Source of the DNA: Chthoniobacterales bacterium
Lineage (GTDB): Bacteria > Verrucomicrobiota > Verrucomicrobiia > Chthoniobacterales > UBA10450
DNA: 64,000 nucleotides
Assembly: GCA_003244145.1 (NCBI GenBank)
Contig: QHBM01000084.1
Span: forward strand, 1-64,000
Direction: 5' to 3'
Position numbers and translations under genes: made by a program
The notes under the pieces: model-generated
What the model was told of the DNA's origin: nothing
Seen by the model: only the letters and a program-made list of their open reading frames with translations
The model's database searches: none
Part shown: positions 22,023-29,119 of the stretch, piece by piece
Layout: each line of letters opens with the position of its first letter
Numbering within the stretch: position 1 is the first letter of the stretch

Positions 22023-23207
22023 ATGAATAAGAACCTCGATCTCCGTCTCGCCAGGCGCATGGCGCGTCTCGGCACGGAGACCGCGTTCGAGGTCCTGGTG
22101 AAAGCGCGAGCGCTCGAGGCCACGGGCCGCGACATCGTCCATCTCGAAATCGGGGAGCCTGATTTCGATACCCCGGAAAATATTATCTCTGCGGCGACGG
22201 ACGCGTTGCACAAGGGCTTCACCCACTACGGACCCTCGGCCGGTTTGCCCCAGCTGCGTGAGACCATCGCGCAGTACGTGACTGAGACGCGCCAGGTAAA
22301 AGCGACGCCGGAAGAAGTGGTCGTTGTCCCCGGCGGCAAGCCGATCATTTTTTTCGTTATTCTGGCGCTGGCCGAAGAAGGGGATGAAGTCATTTACCCG
22401 AATCCCGGATTCCCGATCTATGAGTCGATGATCAATTACGTCGGCGCGAAAGCCGTGCCGATCCGGTTGCGCGAGGAGATGGATTTCCGGCTTGACGTCG
22501 GCGAGCTCGCCCGGCTGATCAACGACCGCACGAAGCTCATCATTCTGAATTCGCCGCAGAACCCGACCGGCGGCATGCTGACGAAGGAAGACATCGACGG
22601 CATCGCGCGCGCCATCGGCGACCGCAACATCATGGTGTTGACCGACGAGATCTACAGCCGCCTCATCTTCGAAGGCGAGCATCATTCGATCATGTCAGTC
22701 GACGGAATGCAGGAGCGCTCCATTTTGCTCGACGGTTTCTCCAAGACCTACGCCATGACTGGCTGGCGGATGGGCTACGGCGTGATGCGCGCCGACCTGG
22801 CGATGCACGTCGCGCGGTTGATGACTAACTCCAACTCCTGTACCGCGAGCTTCACCCAAGTCGCCGGCATTGAAGCGCTCCGCGGACCGCAGGCCTCGGT
22901 CGAGGCGATGTGCGCCGAGTTCAAGAAGCGGCGCGACATCATGGTTGCCGGCCTGAACCAGATCAAAGGTTTCTCCTGTCGCTTGCCCAAGGGCGCGTTC
23001 TACGTTTTCCCCAATATCAAAGAAACCGGGTGGCCATCGAAGAAACTGGCCGACGCGTTGCTCGACGACGCCGGAGTCGCTGGATTGTCGGGGACGGCGT
23101 TTGGCGATTTCGGCGAAGGCTATTTGCGATTCAGCGTGGCGAACTCAATCGAGAACATCGAGAAGGCGCTCGATCGCGTCGGTGCGTGGGCGAAGAAGAA
23201 TCTTTGA
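22023..23207 (+). CDS. PLP-dependent class I/II aminotransferase
   Basis: A 394-residue aminotransferase of the aspartate-aminotransferase fold. The pyridoxal phosphate lysine lies in DGFSKTYAMTGWRMGY, and the cofactor-binding Asp/Tyr in VLTDEIYSRLIF. The substrate carboxylate Arg is expected in the C-terminal YLRFSVAN. HLEIGEPDFDTPENI and NSPQNPTGGML are typical. The start MNKNLDLRLARRM is chosen because the tracked upstream 23 residues include AT-rich leader DNA. Specificity (aspartate, aromatic, alanine) cannot be read off. A 2-hydroxyacid dehydrogenase follows 24 bp downstream, which suggests linked amino acid/2-oxoacid conversion. Confidence 0.9.
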   Translation: MNKNLDLRLARRMARLGTETAFEVLVKARALEATGRDIVHLEIGEPDFDTPENIISAATDALHKGFTHYGPSAGLPQLRETIAQYVTETRQVKATPEEVVVVPGGKPIIFFVILALAEEGDEVIYPNPGFPIYESMINYVGAKAVPIRLREEMDFRLDVGELARLINDRTKLIILNSPQNPTGGMLTKEDIDGIARAIGDRNIMVLTDEIYSRLIFEGEHHSIMSVDGMQERSILLDGFSKTYAMTGWRMGYGVMRADLAMHVARLMTNSNSCTASFTQVAGIEALRGPQASVEAMCAEFKKRRDIMVAGLNQIKGFSCRLPKGAFYVFPNIKETGWPSKKLADALLDDAGVAGLSGTAFGDFGEGYLRFSVANSIENIEKALDRVGAWAKKNL

Positions 23208-23231
23208 AGGGAGGAGAAATTTTTCTTAGCT

Positions 23232-24356
23232 ATGGCCGACAAGAAACGAATTTTTGCCACCTCCCGCATCGGCGATCCCGCGGAGAACCGTTTGCGCGAG
23301 CGCGGTTATGAGCTCGAGGTTTTTCAAGGCCCGGAAGCGCCGCCGAAGAAATTGATCATCGAGAAATTGAAAAGCGGCGTCGACGCGTTGATCACCACGC
23401 TCCGCGATCCGATCGACGCCGAGATCTTCGAAGCAGGGAAGGGGACACTCAGGGTCGTGGCGCAGATCGCCGTCGGTTTCGATAACATCAACCGCGCCGA
23501 CGCCAACAAATACCAGGTCCCATTCACGAACACCGCCGACGTCCTTACTGAAGCGACGGCCGAGTTTGCGTTTCTCATGCTCGGAATGCTGGCGCGCAAA
23601 ATGTATGCGAGTGAGCGTCTGGTGCGGGAGCAGAAGTGGCCGTCGTGGCATCCATTCCTGCCGTTTCTCGGCGACGAAGTGACCGGCAAAACCATCGCTG
23701 TTATCGGCACCGGACGAATCGGACTGGCGATGATCAAGAAATGCTCGGGGTTCGACATGAATATTCTGTGCTACGACCCGGCGTATCATAATGACAATTA
23801 CGTGGCCGCGATTCAGGAGTTGATGGACCTGCGCCATGCGCGGGAGATTCAGAAGGAAAAAACCTGGATCAAGTACGTGGAGTTCGAGGAGGCGCTTCGC
23901 GGCGCCGATTACGTGAGCATCCACGTGCCGTTGTTGCGCGAAGGCGAAACCGATAAGCCGACCTATCACGTCATCAACGAGAAAACGCTGAAGCTGATGA
24001 AGCCGACGGCCTACTTGGTCAATAGCTCCCGCGGCCCGGTCGTAGACGAGAAGGCGCTCGCCCAGGCGCTGAAAGACAAGGTCATCGCCGGAGCGGCGCT
24101 CGACGTCTTCGAGAAGGAGCCGCTCCCCGCCGATTCGCCGCTGCTCGATCCCGAAATCGCGGACCGCACCCGGTTGTTCCATCACTTCGCCAGTGGCGGG
24201 CAGATCACTCGGCTCTCGGTCGATCCCGACAAAGGCATGGCCGGGCGGACGGCGCAGGCGGTGATCGATGTGTTGGAAGCGAACTACGGCGGCGACCCTA
24301 CGAAGATGCCGTACGTAGTGAATAAGGAAGCGTTTACGAAGCCTGCCTCGCCGTAG
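23232..24356 (+). CDS. D-isomer-specific 2-hydroxyacid dehydrogenase
   Basis: A 374-residue NAD(P)-dependent dehydrogenase that would interconvert a 2-oxoacid and a D-2-hydroxyacid. The Rossmann motif is AVIGTGRIGLAMIKKC near 155. Catalytic Arg lies in NSSRGPVVDE and Glu in DVFEKEPLP. The catalytic His region reads LFHHFASGGQ, in place of the common PHIGSAT wording. An insert with YHNDNYVAAIQELMDLRHAREIQKEKTW after the Rossmann motif is longer than in glyoxylate reductases. It is probably in an operon with the aminotransferase upstream. A GGGAGGAG sequence lies about 18 bp before the ATG. Confidence 0.9.
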   Translation: MADKKRIFATSRIGDPAENRLRERGYELEVFQGPEAPPKKLIIEKLKSGVDALITTLRDPIDAEIFEAGKGTLRVVAQIAVGFDNINRADANKYQVPFTNTADVLTEATAEFAFLMLGMLARKMYASERLVREQKWPSWHPFLPFLGDEVTGKTIAVIGTGRIGLAMIKKCSGFDMNILCYDPAYHNDNYVAAIQELMDLRHAREIQKEKTWIKYVEFEEALRGADYVSIHVPLLREGETDKPTYHVINEKTLKLMKPTAYLVNSSRGPVVDEKALAQALKDKVIAGAALDVFEKEPLPADSPLLDPEIADRTRLFHHFASGGQITRLSVDPDKGMAGRTAQAVIDVLEANYGGDPTKMPYVVNKEAFTKPASP

Positions 24357-24368
24357 CCGTCGCAGCGA

Positions 24369-24839
24369 TCAGATTTCTCTGCGCATGGTCACGGTGCCTT
24401 CACTGTCGCTCACAATCTTGAAACCGAATCGCTCGTAGAGCCGTACTGCTGGGTTGGTGGCAGAGGCGCGAATCGAAATCGCTGAGTGGTGAGGATTCGC
24501 TTTGACTAATTGGGTGAGGAGCGCGGCGCCAAGGCCACGTTTGCGCTGGCCGGATTTGACCGCGAAGGCAAGTTCGGGCGCCGATTCCGTCTGCTCACTG
24601 TCTCCCTTAGCCTCGGGCACACGATACCAAACCGCGCCAAGCACTTCCTGACTCGCCTTATCGGACACGAGAAAACCGGTGTCGCCCGCGCGGCCCCAGC
24701 CCTCAACGTAGCGAGCATATTGAGGTTGTTTCAGAATGTCGCGGGACGTCGCTTTCTCGGCTGTTTGGAGGGCTTGATACAGCATGTCCCACAGAATCGA
24801 TTCATCCATTGCCGTGAGCGGGCGAATCACGTAGTCCAT
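24369..24839 (-). CDS. GNAT family N-acetyltransferase
   Basis: A 156-residue acetyltransferase of the GNAT superfamily, using acetyl-CoA to acylate an unknown amine. The acetyl-CoA-binding A motif is seen as VKSGQRKRGLGAALLTQLV (Q/RxxGxG/A). The C-terminal ATNPAVRLYERFGFKIVSD is the usual B-motif region. The start MDYVIRPLTAMDE is preferred to the tracked one five codons upstream. It is convergent with the dehydrogenase gene, 12 bp apart. Confidence 0.87.
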   Translation of the reverse strand: MDYVIRPLTAMDESILWDMLYQALQTAEKATSRDILKQPQYARYVEGWGRAGDTGFLVSDKASQEVLGAVWYRVPEAKGDSEQTESAPELAFAVKSGQRKRGLGAALLTQLVKANPHHSAISIRASATNPAVRLYERFGFKIVSDSEGTVTMRREI

Positions 24840-24968
24840 AAGTGAGAGAATCAATAATTAAGAAGGGAAAAGCAACTCTTCTGGTAAAGGTTGACGGCTG
24901 GAATAGCGCGCTCAACAAACTGGAGAAAATTGTCAGCAAGTAATTGTCGATATAAACAAAGGAAAAAC

Positions 24969-25337
24969 ATGAATACCGAAGAAGTAGCGAAGAAAGTGGT
25001 GGAGCTGGTCCGCAAACAGGCGTGGAAAGAAGCGGTCGATACTCTCTACGCGAAGGATATTGTAAGCGTGGAAGCTACGGCAAGGGACGGCAGCTCGCCG
25101 GAGACGCACGGGATCGAAGGGGTGCACAAGAAGGTGGACTGGTGGATAACCGCCATGGAAGTGCACAGCTTCAAAGTCACCGGGCCGTTCGTCGCGCACG
25201 ACCGATTCGTGGTGCAGTACGACGTGGATGTGACGGATAGGGAATCAAAGAAGCGATTCCAAATGTCCGAGGTCGGCGTCTACACCGTGAAAGACGGTAA
25301 GATTGTCCGGGAAGAGTTTCTGCCCGCCTCAGATTAG
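24969..25337 (+). CDS. SnoaL/NTF2-like protein
   Basis: A 122-residue protein of the SnoaL-like NTF2 superfamily: a helical N-terminus (EEVAKKVVELVRKQAWKEAVDTLYAKDIVSVE), then strands with GIEGVHKKVDWWI and DRFVVQYDVDVTDR. This fold hosts ketosteroid-isomerase-like enzymes and many binding proteins, so the exact role is open. The start at 24969 is supported by an AAAGGA ribosome-binding site; the tracked start adds 26 residues of non-family sequence. Confidence 0.82.
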   Translation: MNTEEVAKKVVELVRKQAWKEAVDTLYAKDIVSVEATARDGSSPETHGIEGVHKKVDWWITAMEVHSFKVTGPFVAHDRFVVQYDVDVTDRESKKRFQMSEVGVYTVKDGKIVREEFLPASD

Positions 25338-25417
25338 AACGGTTTGGGGCTGCGGTGAAGATTCGCCGTAACCGATTTTGTGTGGTGGCGTCTTAATATT
25401 CTGAGGTGACGCTTATA

Positions 25418-26392
25418 ATGAAAGCCCTTTTGATTTGTGTCTTGCTGACGTGGTCGATCTTGTCGGGTGCGCTTGGGAAGGGCTATGACCCGTTAGCAAT
25501 CGCTCCGAAATTTCAAGCGCAGTCGCGCGATTTGACTGTGCACGACGCGGCGCGGAACCGCGATATTCCGGTGCGGCTTTATCTGCCGGCTAACGAGAAG
25601 GCGGAGCCGGTGGTGTTATTCAGTCATGGGCTGGGCGGATCGCGCGCCGGCAGCAAGTTTCTCGGAGAACATTGGGCGGCGCGCGGTTACTTGGCGGTCT
25701 TTGTCCAACATCCGGGGAGCGACGAGGCGGTGTGGAAGGCGGCAGCGCCCGGACAACGCCTGGCTGCGATGCGCGAGGCCGCGTCCCTGGAGAATTTTCT
25801 TTTGCGGGTGAAGGACGTAACGGCCGTGCTCGATCAACTCGAAGCCTGGAACAAGAGTGGCCCGCTCGCCGGCCGGATGGACCTAACGAAGATCGGCATG
25901 TCGGGGCATTCCTTCGGCGCAATAACGACCGAAGCGGTGAGCGGCGAAACATTCCCGGCTAGCGGAAGGACGCTAGCCGATTCTCGCATTCGCGCCGCGG
26001 TCATCTTCAGTCCGAGCATCCCAACTTCCATGAGCCCTGAACGAGCGTTCGGCGACGTACGAATTCCCTGGCTGCTAATGACCGGTACGCTCGACACCGC
26101 GCCCATCGGCCACGCCGATGTGAAATCGCGACTGGCAGTTTACCCTGCGCTGCACGGTGCGCCGAAATATGAAGTGGTCTTGGACAAAGCTGAGCACTCG
26201 GCGTTTACAGATCGCGCCTTGCCCGGCGATCAGGCACCGCGTAATCCGAATCATCATCGCGTGATTCTCGCGCTCTCGAGTGCGTTTTGGGACGCGTATC
26301 TGCGCGGCGACAAGGATGCGCTCGCGTGGCTGAATGGCGCCGGCCCACGCACTGTGCTCGAGGCGGCCGACGACTGGAAAGCATCACCTTAG
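25418..26392 (+). CDS. Exported alpha/beta hydrolase (dienelactone-hydrolase/PAF-acetylhydrolase-like)
   Basis: A 324-residue hydrolase with an N-terminal signal-like helix MKALLICVLLTWSILSGALGKG. The oxyanion strand is VVLFSHGLGGSR, and the nucleophile elbow is GMSGHSFGAIT. An acidic residue follows in LLMTGTLDTAP, and the His is in DKAEHSAFTDR. The order and spacing fit the platelet-activating-factor acetylhydrolase-like or dienelactone-hydrolase-like group. Activity on lipids or esters outside the cytoplasm is plausible. The ATG at 25418 is preferred to the tracked start four codons upstream. Confidence 0.84.
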   Translation: MKALLICVLLTWSILSGALGKGYDPLAIAPKFQAQSRDLTVHDAARNRDIPVRLYLPANEKAEPVVLFSHGLGGSRAGSKFLGEHWAARGYLAVFVQHPGSDEAVWKAAAPGQRLAAMREAASLENFLLRVKDVTAVLDQLEAWNKSGPLAGRMDLTKIGMSGHSFGAITTEAVSGETFPASGRTLADSRIRAAVIFSPSIPTSMSPERAFGDVRIPWLLMTGTLDTAPIGHADVKSRLAVYPALHGAPKYEVVLDKAEHSAFTDRALPGDQAPRNPNHHRVILALSSAFWDAYLRGDKDALAWLNGAGPRTVLEAADDWKASP

Positions 26393-26453
26393 AAGATTCC
26401 GGAGGGCGAAGTTGGCTTGCCAACGGGGGACCGGATCGGAAACATTCGCTTCG

Positions 26454-27257
26454 ATGCATCGTTATGCCGGCTCATTGAGAGGCGCGCTCGCGCTGGGCTT
26501 CGTCATCGTTTTCGCAAGGCAGGCATCCGCGACCACTCTCGCCGTCACGGGTATTCTCAGTGCCGCCACAAGTTCCAACAACACTCTGTTGATAGTTCTC
26601 CTCGTAGTCGGTGCCACGGCCCTCTGCGGCCTGGTCCTTTACGCCGACTACGTGCGGTCGAACAAAATCGAGGCGTTTGCTCGTTCGCTGGGAGTTCCTT
26701 TTCGCCGGAAGCCGACCGGATCAGATAATGCGCTGCCGATCGGCTGCTCTCTCGAAAATAAGGGCCGCAACCACATTATCGCGAATGTTCTGGAGGCTCT
26801 TCACACCGACGAGCTGGTCCTGACCTTGTTCGATTATCAATACACAGTCGGGTTTGGAAGACAGAGTCAGAACTATAACCAAACCATCGCCAGGATGCAG
26901 GCGCCGCTGTTGAAGCTCCCGTACTTTAATCTCTATCCCGAGACAATCTTTGCGAAAATGGGGAAGGTGTTTGGCGCTTCCGATATCAACTTCTCGGACG
27001 CGCCGGAGTTCAGCGATAACTATATCTTGCGCGGCGGGGATGAGGCCGCTCTTCGGGCGATCTTTACTCCCGCGCTGCGGCAATTCCTCGAGCCACTTCA
27101 ACACCTTAGCATCGAAGGAGCGGACGACGTCCTGTTCCTCTATCGCTGGCAGCGCCGCACGAAGCCGCGGGATCTGGCGGCAGCGATCGAACAAAACAAA
27201 CGGCTCCTCGCCCTTCTCTTCGAGGGGCAACAATCCATGGGGCAATCCCCGGGATAG
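26454..27257 (+). CDS. Membrane-anchored protein of unknown function
   Basis: A 267-residue protein beginning MHRYAGSLRGALALGFVIVFARQASA, a signal-like segment, with a second transmembrane helix LLIVLLVVGATALCGLVLYADYV at about residues 44-66. The remaining 200 residues are probably cytoplasmic and include NHIIANVLEALHTDELVLTLFDYQYTVG and a late DDVLFLYRWQRR, consistent with an alpha/beta domain seen in uncharacterised membrane proteins. The tracked start at 26334 overlaps the hydrolase gene, so the internal ATG is better. Closely downstream of the hydrolase. Confidence 0.68.
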   Translation: MHRYAGSLRGALALGFVIVFARQASATTLAVTGILSAATSSNNTLLIVLLVVGATALCGLVLYADYVRSNKIEAFARSLGVPFRRKPTGSDNALPIGCSLENKGRNHIIANVLEALHTDELVLTLFDYQYTVGFGRQSQNYNQTIARMQAPLLKLPYFNLYPETIFAKMGKVFGASDINFSDAPEFSDNYILRGGDEAALRAIFTPALRQFLEPLQHLSIEGADDVLFLYRWQRRTKPRDLAAAIEQNKRLLALLFEGQQSMGQSPG

Positions 27258-27336
27258 CGCGCAAGGGCCAGGAAAAAGGCGGGGGGCAGAACGAGATTGC
27301 GGACTGGAGTCGTTCCGCGCCAAGCTCGCTGACCGA

Positions 27337-27364
27337 AGGCCAGAAGTCAGAGTTCAGAAGTCAG
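27337..27364. repeat. Heptanucleotide tandem array, four units
   Basis: Units AGGCCAG, AAGTCAG, AGTTCAG and AAGTCAG in strict 7-bp register, in the spacer between two plus-strand genes, about 45 bp before the ATG at 27411. Confidence 0.8.
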
Positions 27365-27410
27365 CAGATACCAGTTTCCTCTCACCACAGAAGCGTGAAG
27401 CTTGGCGATA

Positions 27411-27917
27411 ATGAAACCGGTGCGCGTGGAAGTGAACGACGAGATGCAGCAGGGCTACGTCTATTTCCGCACCAGGCCGATGGGGCGCGGGTTTCGGGCG
27501 GAATTTAAACCTGAACTAACGCCTCGGCGAATGCTGGAGCTGGGCGTCTTCGGCGGAAAATATCTGACGGATTGTCGCGAGGAATTTCCCGCGAGCTGGT
27601 TCAAGCAGGCCAAGCTCTGTCCGGATCGACATGATCCTTCACTCAATTATTTCGGCGTGAATGCTTCACAACCGCTCTCGACCTGGCACGAGAAGGGCTG
27701 GATTTATCCGGAAGATCCGCGGGGCTGGTTTCAGTGGTATTGTCGTTACTATTCCGGGCGGCGCTGCGCCGACGATTTGCGGCAGATCGGGAGATGGCGC
27801 GCGGTGAGGCGTCATATCGCGCAGTTGAAAAAGAATTGCGCGCCACGCGATCTCGATTGCCGACGGCGGCAACGCCAGGCGCTGCTACACTGGGCTTACG
27901 ATTCGCGAAAGATTTGA
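27411..27917 (+). CDS. Conserved protein of unknown function, aromatic and Arg/Cys-rich
   Basis: A 168-residue protein. The tracked start at 27402 is a TTG; the ATG three codons later is preferred. The sequence has many Trp, Tyr and Arg residues, e.g. MLELGVFGGKYLTDC, then GWIYPEDPRGWFQWYCRYYSGRR and a basic C-terminus with KKNCAPRDLDCRRRQRQALLHW. Six Cys are spread out. I recall similar uncharacterised proteins in diverse bacteria and some fungi, with no known role. No signal peptide or membrane segment. Confidence 0.65.
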   Translation: MKPVRVEVNDEMQQGYVYFRTRPMGRGFRAEFKPELTPRRMLELGVFGGKYLTDCREEFPASWFKQAKLCPDRHDPSLNYFGVNASQPLSTWHEKGWIYPEDPRGWFQWYCRYYSGRRCADDLRQIGRWRAVRRHIAQLKKNCAPRDLDCRRRQRQALLHWAYDSRKI

Positions 27918-27991
27918 ACGCGAGCAATCCGGAAGTTCGCCGGCGATTAGATATGAAGACACATAGCTTGCCCCAAAACTGGAATCAGACC

Positions 27992-28465
27992 CTATCGGGA
28001 GACTAGGAGGCAGGCCAGACCTATCGCCACCAAATCTTCGCAGAGAGCAATAAAAATGTCCTTGATCTGCAGACCAGAGACCAGCCGCTTTCTGATTTCG
28101 TAACCTCCAAACGCTCCGATCACTCCGCCGATCGCGCCTAACAACGCACCGATCACTAACGATTGACCGGCTGGCGCGAACAGGCAGGCGCCGCAAAAAC
28201 CTCCGGTGACCATGCGAGCCAGGAGAGGTCCGAGTGCCGTTCGCTTCGGAGTTGCCGACAGCTTGTCGGCGACAAACTCGCCGATCGCCAGCAGCGAAAA
28301 TATCGTGACGGCTGCGCCTGTTCCCATGAAGGCGAGGCCTCCCCCATTCAGATTCAACCACCCCAGGTGAGCAGCCCAGGCCACCGCGGCTGGCGCGGTC
28401 AGCGAACGCAAACCAGCGACCACCCCGATTCCAAGCGCCAGAACGAAAACATAATTCGCATTCAT
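27992..28465 (-). CDS. DUF4126 family membrane protein
   Basis: A 157-residue membrane protein starting MNANYVFVLALGIGVVAGLRSLTAPAAVAWA, the characteristic DUF4126 opening with GLRSLTAP. Further helices include LAFMGTGAAVTIFSLLAIGEFVADKL and GALLGAIGGVIGAFGGYEIRKRL. About five transmembrane segments are likely. The function is unknown. The tracked start is four codons upstream (MGRS) and is less natural. Confidence 0.82.
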   Translation of the reverse strand: MNANYVFVLALGIGVVAGLRSLTAPAAVAWAAHLGWLNLNGGGLAFMGTGAAVTIFSLLAIGEFVADKLSATPKRTALGPLLARMVTGGFCGACLFAPAGQSLVIGALLGAIGGVIGAFGGYEIRKRLVSGLQIKDIFIALCEDLVAIGLACLLVSR

Positions 28466-28602
28466 CGATCTGCCCAATTACACGCATTTCGACACGCAGT
28501 TGTCACGTCGCGAATCGGCTCGCTTTCGATTGGCGTTGACACCAAAACATCGTTTGGATAAAACGGCTGCGTTCGGTTTCCCCATCCAAGAAAGGATCCA
28601 TT

Positions 28603-28827
28603 ATGATCGATCTCCTGCGCGCCTTACGCACTCACGCAACTTACGGCCGGCGACTCGCCGCATTTGTTCCCGCTCTCATCCTGGCGGATCTGTTTTACGG
28701 GTTTCACAGCTTTACGCTTGAATGCATGGCGTTCCTCGCGACCTGGCTCGTCTTCGATTTCATCGCGGAATGGATGACTCGGCTTCTCGGGTCGAAAGGA
28801 CGCGATCGCCAGGTCACAATGAGTTAG
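28603..28827 (+). CDS. Small membrane protein of unknown function
   Basis: A 74-residue protein with a basic N-terminus and two hydrophobic segments (RLAAFVPALILADLFYGFHSF and MAFLATWLVFDFIAEW). AAAGGA lies just upstream of the ATG as a ribosome-binding site. The C-terminus is charged (GSKGRDRQ). No family recognised. The next small ORF starts 15 bp after its stop. Confidence 0.6.
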   Translation: MIDLLRALRTHATYGRRLAAFVPALILADLFYGFHSFTLECMAFLATWLVFDFIAEWMTRLLGSKGRDRQVTMS

Positions 28828-28842
28828 ATAGGACATCAATCA

Positions 28843-29025
28843 ATGCGCAACCCATCCGACAAGGAACCTGACGACGCGCCTCCGGGCGGCCGGGCCTTTC
28901 AACGAATTCAGCAGGATCGCAAGGCGCGGGGACTGGACCCACTTCCGACACCCGGCACCGAGGAGACACCAGAATCTGAGGAGAGTGATACCAAGCAATC
29001 CCCTAAGACAACCAAAGAGGAATAG
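28843..29025 (+). CDS. Small acidic, disordered protein of unknown function
   Basis: A 60-residue hydrophilic protein rich in Glu, Asp, Pro and Thr. It includes GRAFQRIQQDRKARGLDPL and an acidic C-terminus PESEESDTKQ. The close spacing after the membrane protein at 28603 suggests cotranscription. Likely disordered. It could be a non-coding stretch with an open frame, but the absence of overlapping alternatives favours a real small gene. Confidence 0.42.
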   Translation: MRNPSDKEPDDAPPGGRAFQRIQQDRKARGLDPLPTPGTEETPESEESDTKQSPKTTKEE

Positions 29026-29119
29026 CTCAGCCTTCCTAAGATTGAATTGCGTCTACTCACACCTGATTCGCGCCCGCTCGCCTTCGCAGTCAAGCGCGCG
29101 ATCCTAACCCCTAACCGAT

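Noticed and set aside
21645-22685. 346-codon minus-strand ORF over the aminotransferase start
   Set aside because: Most of it is the antisense of the aminotransferase gene. Only its last 57 codons are real, as the truncated SIMPL frame.
23226-24185. 319-codon minus-strand ORF
   Set aside because: Lies entirely opposite the 2-hydroxyacid dehydrogenase. Long antisense frames are expected at this GC content, and the translation has no domain.
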